Assembly: GCF_004339675.1 (NCBI RefSeq)
Contig: NZ_SLVM01000009.1
Coordinates: 85,679-149,678 of the forward strand
Origin: Rhodovulum steppense
GTDB lineage: Bacteria; Pseudomonadota; Alphaproteobacteria; Rhodobacterales; Rhodobacteraceae
Direction: 5' to 3'
Length of the DNA: 64,000 nt
The translations under genes were made by a program, and so were the position numbers. Under the pieces are notes generated by a model, which ran no database searches, was not told the origin of the DNA, and saw only the letters and a list, made by a program, of their open reading frames with translations. Positions 16,542 through 24,708 of the stretch are shown here, in pieces (position 1 is the first letter of the stretch; every line of letters begins with the position of its first letter).

Positions 16542-17960
16542 GTGACCCGTTACCCCCGCGATCTGAGAGGCCATGGCCCGACGCCCCCCGACCCGAAATG
16601 GCCCGGCGGCGCCAGCCTGGCGGTGCAGTTCGTCGTCAATTACGAGGAAGGCGGCGAGAATTGCCTGCTGCATGGCGATGCCGCCTCCGAGGCGTTCCTG
16701 TCGGAAATCGTCGGCGCCGCCGCATGGACCGGACAGCGCCACTGGAACATGGAAACGATCTACGAGTACGGCGCCCGCGCGGGGTTCTGGCGGCTGCACC
16801 GGATGTTCACCGAACGCGGCATGCCGGTGACCGTCTATGGCGTGGCGACCGCGCTGGCCCGCTGCCCCGAACAGGTGGCGGCGATGCAGGAAGCGGGCTG
16901 GGAGATCGCCAGCCACGGGCTGAAATGGATCGAGTACAAGGATTTCCCCGAGGCCGACGAGCGCGCCCATATGGAGGAGGCCAAGCGCCTGCATGCGGCC
17001 GTGACCGGCGCCGCCCCGCGCGGCTGGTATACCGGGCGCTGTTCGATGCAGACCGTGCGGCTTGCCGCCGAGGATGGCTGTTTTTCCTATGTGGCAGATA
17101 GTTACGCCGATGAATTGCCATTCTGGATGAGCTTTGGCGAGCGCCACCAGTTGATCGTGCCCTATACGCTGGACGCCAACGACATGCGGTTCGCCACGCC
17201 GCAGGGCTTCAACTCGGGCGATCAGTTCTTTGCCCATCTCAAGGACAGTTTCGATGTCCTGCTGGCCGAGGGGCGGGCGGGGGCGCCGAAAATGATGTCG
17301 GTGGGGCTGCATTGCCGACTGGTGGGCCGGCCCGGCCGGGCGGCGGCGCTGGCGCGGTTTCTGGACTATGTCGCGCAGCATGACGATGTGTGGGTCGCGC
17401 GCCGGATCGACATCGCGGATCACTGGGCCGCGACCCATCCCCCGGTGGTCTGGGAACGCCCCTCGCAGATGGACCGCGCGCGGTTCGTGGACCGCTTCGG
17501 CGGCGTGTTCGAACATTCGCCCTGGATCGCCGAGGGGGCGCATGGGCTGGAACTTGGCCCCGCGCATGATTGCGCCTTGGGGCTGCACAATGCGCTGGCG
17601 CGGGTGTTCCGGATGGCGGATGCGGATCGGCGGCTGGCCGTTCTGCGCGCGCATCCCGATCTGGCGGGGAAACTGGCGCAGGCCAGACGGCTGACGCCCG
17701 ACTCGACGGCGGAACAGGCCAGTGCCGGACTTGATGCGCTGACCGACGCGGAACGCGCGCGGTTTCAGGACCTGAACGCCCGCTATACCGCGCGCTTCGG
17801 CTTTCCCTTCATCATCGCCGTGCGCGACCATGACAAGGCGTCGATCCTTGCGGGTTTTGAACGGCGGCTTGAGAACGACGCCGATCAGGAATTCGCCGAA
17901 GCCTGCCGTCAGGTCGAACGGATCGCGCTTCACCGCCTGAAGGAGATGCTGCCGCAATGA
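16542..17960 (+). CDS. puuE: Fused allantoinase (PuuE) and OHCU decarboxylase (UraD)
   Basis: 472 residues joining two steps of urate breakdown. Residues ~1-300 are PuuE, a polysaccharide-deacetylase-fold allantoinase (YPRDLRGHGPTPPDPKWPGG, HGDAASEAFLSEI, GWEIASHGLKWIEYKDFPEA, GWYTGRCSMQTVRLAAEDG). Residues ~310-472 are UraD, which decarboxylates OHCU to S-allantoin: FGGVFEHSPWIAEGAHG, the catalytic-His motif RAHPDLAGKLA, and NARYTARFGFPFIIAV. The fused protein would make allantoin and then open its ring to allantoate. GGAGG is 6 nt before the GTG start, which decides against the ATG 30 bp upstream. First gene of a four-gene plus-strand operon. Confidence 0.95.
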   Translation: MTRYPRDLRGHGPTPPDPKWPGGASLAVQFVVNYEEGGENCLLHGDAASEAFLSEIVGAAAWTGQRHWNMETIYEYGARAGFWRLHRMFTERGMPVTVYGVATALARCPEQVAAMQEAGWEIASHGLKWIEYKDFPEADERAHMEEAKRLHAAVTGAAPRGWYTGRCSMQTVRLAAEDGCFSYVADSYADELPFWMSFGERHQLIVPYTLDANDMRFATPQGFNSGDQFFAHLKDSFDVLLAEGRAGAPKMMSVGLHCRLVGRPGRAAALARFLDYVAQHDDVWVARRIDIADHWAATHPPVVWERPSQMDRARFVDRFGGVFEHSPWIAEGAHGLELGPAHDCALGLHNALARVFRMADADRRLAVLRAHPDLAGKLAQARRLTPDSTAEQASAGLDALTDAERARFQDLNARYTARFGFPFIIAVRDHDKASILAGFERRLENDADQEFAEACRQVERIALHRLKEMLPQ

Positions 17961-18790
17961 CCCATCCCCCCTATTTCGCGCCCCATGGCGGGCTGCCGGG
18001 GCAGGCGGCGCTGCATACCGGCCGCGCGGTGTTCACCGACGCCTATGCGGTGATCCCCAGGGGCGTGATGCGCGATATCGTGACCTCGACCCTGCCGCAT
18101 TGGCGGGATACCCGGGCCTGGATCATCGCCCGGCCCATGACCGGCTTTGCCGAGACCTTTGCGCAATATGTGATGGAAGTGGCGCCCGGCGGCGGCAGCG
18201 ACGCGCCCGAGCCCGATCCGGGCGCCCAGGGCGTGATCTTCGTCGCCGAGGGCGCCATCGAGATCGCGCTGGGCGAGATTGCCCATCTGGTCGAGCCCGG
18301 TGGCTATGCCTATCTGCCGCCCGGCTGCGGCTGGCGGCTGAGGGCGCTGGGCGAGCATCCGGCGCGGTTTCACTGGATCCGCAAGCGCTACGAGGCGGTC
18401 GAGGGGATCGAGAGGCCCGAACCCTTCTTCGCCAGCGAGGCCGAGATCGCCCCGGTCGCCATGCCCGGCACGGATGGGCGCTGGGCCACGACGCGCTTTG
18501 TCGATCCGGACGACCTGCGCCACGACATGCATGTGAACATCGTCACCTTCCAGCCCGGCGGCCTGATCCCCTTCGAGGAAACGCATGTGATGGAGCACGG
18601 GCTTTACGTTCTGGAGGGGAAAGCCGTCTACCGGCTGAACCGCGACTGGGTCGAGGTCGAGGCGGGCGATTTCATGTGGCTGCGCGCCTTCTGCCCGCAG
18701 GCCTGTTACGCGGGCGGGCCGGGGCGGTTCCGCTATCTGCTGTACAAGGACGTGAACCGCCACCCGGCGCTCGCGCTGCCCGGCGCATGA
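17957..18790 (+). CDS. (S)-Ureidoglycine aminohydrolase, bicupin
   Basis: Converts S-ureidoglycine to S-ureidoglycolate and ammonia with a Mn-type metal centre (family knowledge). 277 residues in two cupin domains. The first includes GVIFVAEGAIEIALGEIAHL. The second, catalytic, has MHVNIVTFQPGGLIPFEETH and VMEHGLYVLEGKAVYRLN, in which the Glu/His/His ligand pattern is visible. FMWLRAFCPQACYAGGPGRF and LLYKDVNRH are typical family endings. It overlaps puuE-uraD and allA by 4 bp each, so the three are translationally coupled. Confidence 0.92.
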   Translation: MTHPPYFAPHGGLPGQAALHTGRAVFTDAYAVIPRGVMRDIVTSTLPHWRDTRAWIIARPMTGFAETFAQYVMEVAPGGGSDAPEPDPGAQGVIFVAEGAIEIALGEIAHLVEPGGYAYLPPGCGWRLRALGEHPARFHWIRKRYEAVEGIERPEPFFASEAEIAPVAMPGTDGRWATTRFVDPDDLRHDMHVNIVTFQPGGLIPFEETHVMEHGLYVLEGKAVYRLNRDWVEVEAGDFMWLRAFCPQACYAGGPGRFRYLLYKDVNRHPALALPGA

Positions 18791-19263
18791 CCCTGCGGGC
18801 CGCGCCCCTGACCGCCGACGCCTTTGCCCCGTTTGGCGAGGTGATCGAAACTTCCGGCGATTTCAGGCTGATCAACGAGGGCGCCTGCCGCCGCTTCACC
18901 GACCTTGCCACGCTGGATATCGTCGACGGGCGACCGGGCCTCAGCCTGTTTCAGGCCGAGATCCGTGGCCTGCCCCATGACTGCACGCTGCTGGAACGTC
19001 ATCCGCTGGGCTCGCAATGCTTCATTCCGATGCAGGGCGGCCGATATCTGGTGATTGTCGCGCCAGACGAGGGCGGGGCGCCGGGAACTCCCCGTGCCTT
19101 CGTTGCCGAAGGATACCAATGCGTGAACATCGCACGGAACACTTGGCATGGCGTTCTGTGTCCGATTGCCGGCCCGGGCCTTTTCGCGGTCATCGACCGC
19201 ATCGGTGCGGGAGGAAACCTTGAGGAGCACCGCCTGGGCCGGCCCATCCGCGTCACCCTGTAA
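18787..19263 (+). CDS. allA: Ureidoglycolate lyase
   Basis: Splits ureidoglycolate into glyoxylate and urea, the last step of the pathway. 158 residues, the standard length. Family blocks are PLTADAFAPFGEVIETSG, FQAEIRGLPHDCTLLERHP, LGSQCFIPMQGGRYLVIVAP, GVNYxxNTWHG-like VNIARNTWHGVLCPI and FAVIDRIGAGGNLEEHRL. The start is fixed by ATGA overlap with the upstream aminohydrolase. The resulting urea would need urease or urea carboxylase encoded elsewhere. Confidence 0.93.
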   Translation: MTLRAAPLTADAFAPFGEVIETSGDFRLINEGACRRFTDLATLDIVDGRPGLSLFQAEIRGLPHDCTLLERHPLGSQCFIPMQGGRYLVIVAPDEGGAPGTPRAFVAEGYQCVNIARNTWHGVLCPIAGPGLFAVIDRIGAGGNLEEHRLGRPIRVTL

Positions 19264-19293
19264 GGGCGGCGCGCAACAACAGGGAGAAGGACG

Positions 19294-20730
19294 ATGGCAG
19301 ACAGCACCATCGGGACGCCGGAACAACTCCGCGACCCGAACTACACGCCCGCGCTCTACAAGGCGGTGCCGCTCGGCATCCAGCACGTTCTGGCGATGTT
19401 CGTCTCGAACGTGACGCCCGCGATCATCCTGGCCGGGGCGGCGGGCTTCGGCTTCGGCTCGTCCGCGGGGGCGCAGGGCTTTCCCGACATGACCTATCTG
19501 ATCCAGATGTCGATGCTGTTCGCGGGCATCGCCACGCTCTTCCAGACCATCGGCATGGGCCCGGTCGGCGCGCGGCTGCCGATCGTGCAGGGCACCAGTT
19601 TCGCCTTCATCCCCATCATGATCCCGCTGGTCGCGGGCAAGGGGGTCGAGGCGCTGCCGGTGATCTTCGGCGGCGTGCTGGTGGGCGGGCTGTTCCACGC
19701 AGCCCTCGGCACGGTGATCGGGCGCATCCGCTTTGCGCTGCCGCCGCTGGTGACGGGGCTTGTGGTCACGATGATCGGGCTCGCGCTTGTCAAGGTGGGC
19801 ATCCAGTATGCTGCGGGTGGCGTTCCGGCCATGGGCACGCCGGAATTCGGCAGCCTGCGCAGCTGGTCGGCGGCGCTGGTGGTGGTGTTCGTCACGCTTG
19901 GGCTGAAATTCTACGCCCGCGGGATGCTGTCGGTCTCGGCAGTCGCGGTGGGCATTCTTGTCGGCTATGTCTATGCGCTGGCCATCGGCATGGTCACCTT
20001 TCAGGGCATCGCGACAAGCTGGGGCCGGGCGGGCCTGATCGAGGTGCCGGTGCCGTTCAAATACGGGATCGAGTTCTCGGTGGCGGCCATCGTGGGCTTC
20101 TGCATGATGGCCTTCGTCTCGGCGGTGGAAACCGTGGGCGATGTCTCGGGCATCACCAAGGGCGGCGCCGGGCGCGAGGCGACCGAGAAGGAGATCCAGG
20201 GCGCGACCTATGCCGACGGGGTCGGCACGGCGGTGGCGGGTATCTTCGGCGCGCTGCCCAACACCTCGTTCAGCCAGAATGTCGGCCTGATCGCCATGAC
20301 AGGCGTGATGAGCCGCCATGTCGTGACCATCGGCGCGCTGTTCCTGATCCTGTGCGGTCTGGTGCCCAAGGTGGGTGCCGTGATCCGCACCATCCCGATC
20401 GAGGTTCTGGGCGGCGGCGTCATCGTGATGTTCGGCATGGTGGTCGCGGCGGGTGTCTCGATGCTGTCGGATGTGCACTGGAACCGGCGCAACATGGTGA
20501 TCTTTGCCATCGCGCTGTCGGTCGGGCTGGGCTTGCAGCTTGAACCTTCGGCGGTGCAGCACCTGCCCGAGACGCTGCGCATCCTGATGACCAGCGGTAT
20601 CCTGCCCGCCGCGCTGATCGCGATCGGGCTGAACCTTGCGCTGCCCGAGGATCTGCCCTCCGAGGCGACCGAGGAGGTTTCGGGCGGCATGGCGGGGCAG
20701 GGGCGCGGCAGCCTGCACGGCGGACGATAG
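19294..20730 (+). CDS. NCS2 nucleobase permease (urate/xanthine type)
   Basis: 478 residues, about 12-14 membrane segments, a proton- or sodium-coupled purine importer. NCS2 signatures are PLGIQHVLAMFVSNVTPAII (first half), GTSFAFIPIMIP and, in the second half, FSQNVGLIAMTGVMSRHVV, the QNxGxxxxTxVxSR-type motif containing the substrate-contact region. Position at the end of the urate operon suggests urate or xanthine rather than uracil. AGGGAGAAGG precedes the ATG, 30 bp after allA. Convergent with the last gene of the eCIS operon, with only 16 bp between stops. Confidence 0.92.
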   Translation: MADSTIGTPEQLRDPNYTPALYKAVPLGIQHVLAMFVSNVTPAIILAGAAGFGFGSSAGAQGFPDMTYLIQMSMLFAGIATLFQTIGMGPVGARLPIVQGTSFAFIPIMIPLVAGKGVEALPVIFGGVLVGGLFHAALGTVIGRIRFALPPLVTGLVVTMIGLALVKVGIQYAAGGVPAMGTPEFGSLRSWSAALVVVFVTLGLKFYARGMLSVSAVAVGILVGYVYALAIGMVTFQGIATSWGRAGLIEVPVPFKYGIEFSVAAIVGFCMMAFVSAVETVGDVSGITKGGAGREATEKEIQGATYADGVGTAVAGIFGALPNTSFSQNVGLIAMTGVMSRHVVTIGALFLILCGLVPKVGAVIRTIPIEVLGGGVIVMFGMVVAAGVSMLSDVHWNRRNMVIFAIALSVGLGLQLEPSAVQHLPETLRILMTSGILPAALIAIGLNLALPEDLPSEATEEVSGGMAGQGRGSLHGGR

Positions 20731-20746
20731 GGCCGCTGCGCCGCCC

Positions 20747-21286
20747 TCAGCGCTGGCGTTCGGCCAGCGCCCTGAGGGCGGCCAGCCGTTCCTGCGCCTC
20801 GTCCAGCGCCTTGGCGAAGCGTTCGGCGCGGGACTTGTCCTCCTCCTGCCGCTTGGCCAGCGCCTCGCGGGCCTTTGATGCAAGCTCGGCGCTTTCGGGC
20901 AGCGCCCGGCGCACCTGCTGGGCGAAGGCCCGGTCGCCCAGCCGCGCCAACCCCCGTTCGGTCGCCTTGCCCGAGGCGGCGAAGCGGTCCGAAAGCACCC
21001 GCCCGGCAAGTTCCAGCCGGGTGCCGGTTTCGTCCAGTATGCCGCCTGCATCGGCCCGCGCCGCGATCACCCGGTCGGTGCGCGGCAGGCCGATATCGCC
21101 GGGAATGACGATGGCCTTGCCGCTGGCAAAGCCTTCGGGCGTGGCAAGCTCCGGGTTCGCGCGCAACAGCGCGGCTTCGGCCAGTTGCAGCTTGCGCTCG
21201 GCGTCGGGTTCCTCGATCACGAAAAGCCGCTGGGCAAGCGTCTTGAGGCTGCGCTCGCGGGCCACTCGGGCGATCCTGTCGGCCAT
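20747..21286 (-). CDS. eCIS operon terminal gene, unknown, LysM-like patch plus helical C-terminus
   Basis: 179 residues, last gene of the contractile particle operon. The first third (AERKLQLAEAALLRANPELA, GFASGKAIVIPGDIGLP) resembles the LysM-like tail protein X pattern in which a repeat ends with proline-rich P-x-D-I. The last ~80 residues are Ala/Glu/Arg-rich and strongly helical (ELASKAREALAKRQEEDKSR), probably a coiled coil. A structural accessory, chaperone or anchoring role is possible. No family name recognised. Confidence 0.6.
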   Translation of the reverse strand: MADRIARVARERSLKTLAQRLFVIEEPDAERKLQLAEAALLRANPELATPEGFASGKAIVIPGDIGLPRTDRVIAARADAGGILDETGTRLELAGRVLSDRFAASGKATERGLARLGDRAFAQQVRRALPESAELASKAREALAKRQEEDKSRAERFAKALDEAQERLAALRALAERQR

Positions 21287-21304
21287 GATGCGTCCTTTCC
21301 TGTC

Positions 21305-24300
21305 TCAGGGGGCAATGATGTTGAGCGCGGCAAAGGCCGCAGGCAGGCCCGCGGGCGTGACCTGAACGCCGGCCGAGGTGATGTTGCCCACGGGGGCCGC
21401 CGCGCGCGTTGCCAGAAGCAGCGACAGCCCCGCCTCGCGCGGGTGACGCAGGCTGTTGGCGCCCGCGGTGATCCGCTCGGCGGCGATCACTACCTGCGCC
21501 GCGATATTCGCGCCGCCCAGCAGGTCGCACTGGTTGCTGCTGAAATCGACCGAGGCGGTGCCGCGCGCGACGATCGTGACGGCCGGGGCCAGTTGTGGGG
21601 CGAAATGGATCACCTGGTTGCCCGCCACGCCCAGCTGGACGGGCAGGATCGGCGCCACCTCGAACGCGTCGAAATGGGTCAGCGCGTAAAGCCGCCCGTC
21701 GATGGCGGCATAGCCGATGGCGCGCCGGTCGATGCCGGGGACCGCCCCCATAGCACCCGTGAACCCCTCTAGCAGCGCCACGCCATCGCCGATCCGCGCG
21801 ATATCCTCCTCCGCGCCGATCTCGATGGCCTGCCAGGCAGTGAATTCGCCGCGCCGTTCGGTGCTGCCGTCGATGCGGTTATCGGCGATCGACATCTGGA
21901 ACCAGGGCGGGCGGACCAGCACGCCCCAGGCCCGCGCCTCGGCCCGGTCGGGGCCGATCTCGTAGATCGTGTTGCCCTCGACCGCCATGCCGATGACGCC
22001 CTGCAACGCGATCCCGGCATTCTGCGAGCCATCGGGCATTTCCCGCCCGATCCGTCGGATCGAGTTGCCGCGCGCCTGCCCCTCGATCACGCCCAGCAGG
22101 ACGATCCCCGCCGCGCCCACGCCATTCGGCCCGCCGCGGATTTCCTCGATCACGTTGTCCTCGATGGCGATATGGCGCCCGTCAAAGCCCGGTTGGGACA
22201 TGATCCCGGCCAGCCCGCAGCGCCGGATCTGGTTGCGCTTGATCAGCAGGGCATCGTAATGGCCCGCGATCCGGATGCCCGCGCCGCCCAGATCCGAAAT
22301 GCGGTTGCCGATCAGTTGCGCCGAGATCGGCACCTCGGGCACCACGTTGGGCATGATGAAGATGCCGTCAGCCGCAACCGGTCCGCCGCTGATCTCGTTG
22401 TCCTGAAGGCGGATGTCGTTCACGCCGATCACGGCGGCGGGGCCTTCGGACTGGATCGTGTTGCCGTCAAGTGCTGCGCCGCCCGTGGGCAGTTCGAACC
22501 AGTTCAGCGCAACCCCCGCCATCGAGCCCGAGAAGACGTTGCGCGCCATGGTCGTGCCTGCAAGGCTGAAGGCAAGGCCCACCAGCCGCAGCCCGACATT
22601 GTCCGCGAACACGATGTTGTCGAGCATCCGTAATTCGGCCAGCGCCAGCCAGCCCGGGCGGGGCTCGACCGCGGCGACCACCCCGCCGCCGCCCATCGCG
22701 TCGAAGGCCGAGACCGAGCCGATTCCCATCGGCGCCGCGATCAGGCATTCCTCGATCTTGGCGGCCATCACGATGCCTTCGAGCACGATGCCATGATCCT
22801 GCCGGGTCGGCCCCGAGGCCAGCACCAGGACCGCCAGGCGGCGCAGCGCCATCGTCGCCGTATGCGTCGCCCGCAGCCCATGCGCCGATGCCGCGCCGGG
22901 CGCGGTGGACCCCGCGCTTTCGGGCGCGACGATGATCGACAGATCCTCGATGCGGATGTCTATGCAGGTGTCGATCTCGATGGCCGCGCCCACGGCGTTC
23001 TGCAACGAGATGACCGTCGTGATCCCGTGCCCCTTCAGCGTGACGCCGAACAGGTTCGCCATGCGCAACGGTTCGCGCAATTCGTAGCGCCCGGGGTTCA
23101 GGCAGACCGTGCCGCCGCCCGCCGCCGCCACGCGGTCGATGCCCGCCTGGATCGTCAGCGCGCCCGAGGCATGGCTTTCGGGGGTGATGCAGACCGAACA
23201 GGCGCAGCCTTCGGCGGCGGGGATCTGCGTGGGCTCGGGCGGCCAGAAGATGCGGCAATCGTCCGGCGCGGCGCTGGGCGAGGTCAGCACCGCCAGCTTG
23301 CAGTAATGGCGCTGGACGCTGTCGGGCGGGGCCTCTGTCAGCCGTTCGATCTGGGTGCCCGCGGTGCGGGCGCGGAACCGCCAGGCATCCATCGCGCGAT
23401 ACCGCCCCGCACCCGGCGCGGTCGAGAAGGCTACCGTGATCCCCGATTCCAGCAGCAGGACCGTGCCCGCGGGCGGCACCGGGATCAGCCCGGGCGGCGC
23501 GCCGGGGTTTTCGGCGTCCAGATCCCACCATACGGAATTGTCGGCGATGTTGCGGATCACGCCGGTCTGGTCCCAGCGGATCAGCCGGGAATGGCGTGCG
23601 CGCGCGGTGTCGCCGTCAAGGCCGGTGGGGATCAGGTCGGGGTCTATGCTGCCTTCCAGCTCGATTTCGCGCATGTCCTCGCGCACCGCGGCGATGCGCA
23701 GGATCTGGCCCGAGCGATGGTCGAACTCGCGCCGGTCATCGGTGATCTCGACCCAGTTGCCCTCGCGAAAGCGCAGGATCTCGTCGCGGCCGAGGCTGCG
23801 CACGGTGATCCGGTCGGCCGAGGCGGCGAAACTGTCGATGGCCGCCGCGACCGAGGCATTCTCGCGCGAATACTTGAACCACGCATCGGTCTGGGCGCCG
23901 CTGTCGCCGACCTGATGGATTTCCACCCGGTAGAACTGGTTCTCAAGCCCGGTATAGCCATCGGTCGGCGGCACAAGGCAGGGATCTTCGGGATCCTCGA
24001 CATCGACGGTATCGGTGCTCAGCCGCGCGGTCGAGGGCGCGATGGTCGCGGCCCAGCCCGCAAGGGCGGTTTCTGGCGTGGCGCAGGTCGCGCCCGTGCC
24101 GATCCCGCCCAGAAGACGCACCTGCCAGACCGTCTGCCAGCGCGTCGCACTGTCCACCCCGCCCAGCGCGGGGTCCAGAAGCGTCGGGTCGATCAGCGCC
24201 GTCACCTCGCGTCGCCAGGCAACCAGATAGGCCAGCACCGGCCCGCCGCCCCGGGGCGGATCCTCGGGCGTCGGCCACCAGGGCTGGGCGCTGTAGGCGA

Positions 24301-24691
24301 CATAGCCTTCGGGGGGCGAGGTCATCTCGTCCAGCACGCCCATCGGGGCGGTCGCGGGGCCGGTGCCGCGGTCGAAGACCGGGGCAGGGCCGTCGCCCGC
24401 CCGCGCGAAATCGGCATTGCCGTGGTTTTCCACCAGCATCCCGCCAAGATAAAGCCGCCCCGGCCCGATCTCGATCCCGCCGCCTGCAAGGCGGATGTGA
24501 AAGCCGGTTTCCGTCTCGCGCGGGACCACGGCGCGGCCGATCGTGTCCACCGTGCCCGCCCGGATGCGCCGTTCCAGCACGCGCACCATCTCGTTCCAGT
24601 CGGAATCCAGCACCGGCCGACCCTGTTGCAGGAACACCCCGGCATAGTCGCGCAGCGCGTCGAAACTGTCCTTGCTGTAATCGCCGCCCAT
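21305..24691 (-). CDS. Large DUF6519-type eCIS protein with right-handed beta-helix
   Basis: 1128 residues, the longest gene here. The N-terminus (MGGDYSKDSFDALRDYAGVF, LQQGRPVLDSDWNEMVRVLE) is the DUF6519-like domain found beside phage-tail-like clusters. A conserved Cys cluster (CACSVC) lies about mid-protein. The second half is rich in short Gly/Asn/Val/Ile turns (NIVFADNVGLRLVGLAFSLA, IEDNVIEEIRGGPNGVG) typical of a parallel beta-helix of the pectate-lyase or tailspike kind. It could form an outer baseplate, spike or receptor-binding part of the particle. The gene sits at the tail-fibre end of the operon. Function inferred from position and fold. Confidence 0.75.
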   Translation of the reverse strand: MGGDYSKDSFDALRDYAGVFLQQGRPVLDSDWNEMVRVLERRIRAGTVDTIGRAVVPRETETGFHIRLAGGGIEIGPGRLYLGGMLVENHGNADFARAGDGPAPVFDRGTGPATAPMGVLDEMTSPPEGYVAYSAQPWWPTPEDPPRGGGPVLAYLVAWRREVTALIDPTLLDPALGGVDSATRWQTVWQVRLLGGIGTGATCATPETALAGWAATIAPSTARLSTDTVDVEDPEDPCLVPPTDGYTGLENQFYRVEIHQVGDSGAQTDAWFKYSRENASVAAAIDSFAASADRITVRSLGRDEILRFREGNWVEITDDRREFDHRSGQILRIAAVREDMREIELEGSIDPDLIPTGLDGDTARARHSRLIRWDQTGVIRNIADNSVWWDLDAENPGAPPGLIPVPPAGTVLLLESGITVAFSTAPGAGRYRAMDAWRFRARTAGTQIERLTEAPPDSVQRHYCKLAVLTSPSAAPDDCRIFWPPEPTQIPAAEGCACSVCITPESHASGALTIQAGIDRVAAAGGGTVCLNPGRYELREPLRMANLFGVTLKGHGITTVISLQNAVGAAIEIDTCIDIRIEDLSIIVAPESAGSTAPGAASAHGLRATHTATMALRRLAVLVLASGPTRQDHGIVLEGIVMAAKIEECLIAAPMGIGSVSAFDAMGGGGVVAAVEPRPGWLALAELRMLDNIVFADNVGLRLVGLAFSLAGTTMARNVFSGSMAGVALNWFELPTGGAALDGNTIQSEGPAAVIGVNDIRLQDNEISGGPVAADGIFIMPNVVPEVPISAQLIGNRISDLGGAGIRIAGHYDALLIKRNQIRRCGLAGIMSQPGFDGRHIAIEDNVIEEIRGGPNGVGAAGIVLLGVIEGQARGNSIRRIGREMPDGSQNAGIALQGVIGMAVEGNTIYEIGPDRAEARAWGVLVRPPWFQMSIADNRIDGSTERRGEFTAWQAIEIGAEEDIARIGDGVALLEGFTGAMGAVPGIDRRAIGYAAIDGRLYALTHFDAFEVAPILPVQLGVAGNQVIHFAPQLAPAVTIVARGTASVDFSSNQCDLLGGANIAAQVVIAAERITAGANSLRHPREAGLSLLLATRAAAPVGNITSAGVQVTPAGLPAAFAALNIIAP

Positions 24692-24708
24692 CGCTCGGGT
24701 CCTTTCGG

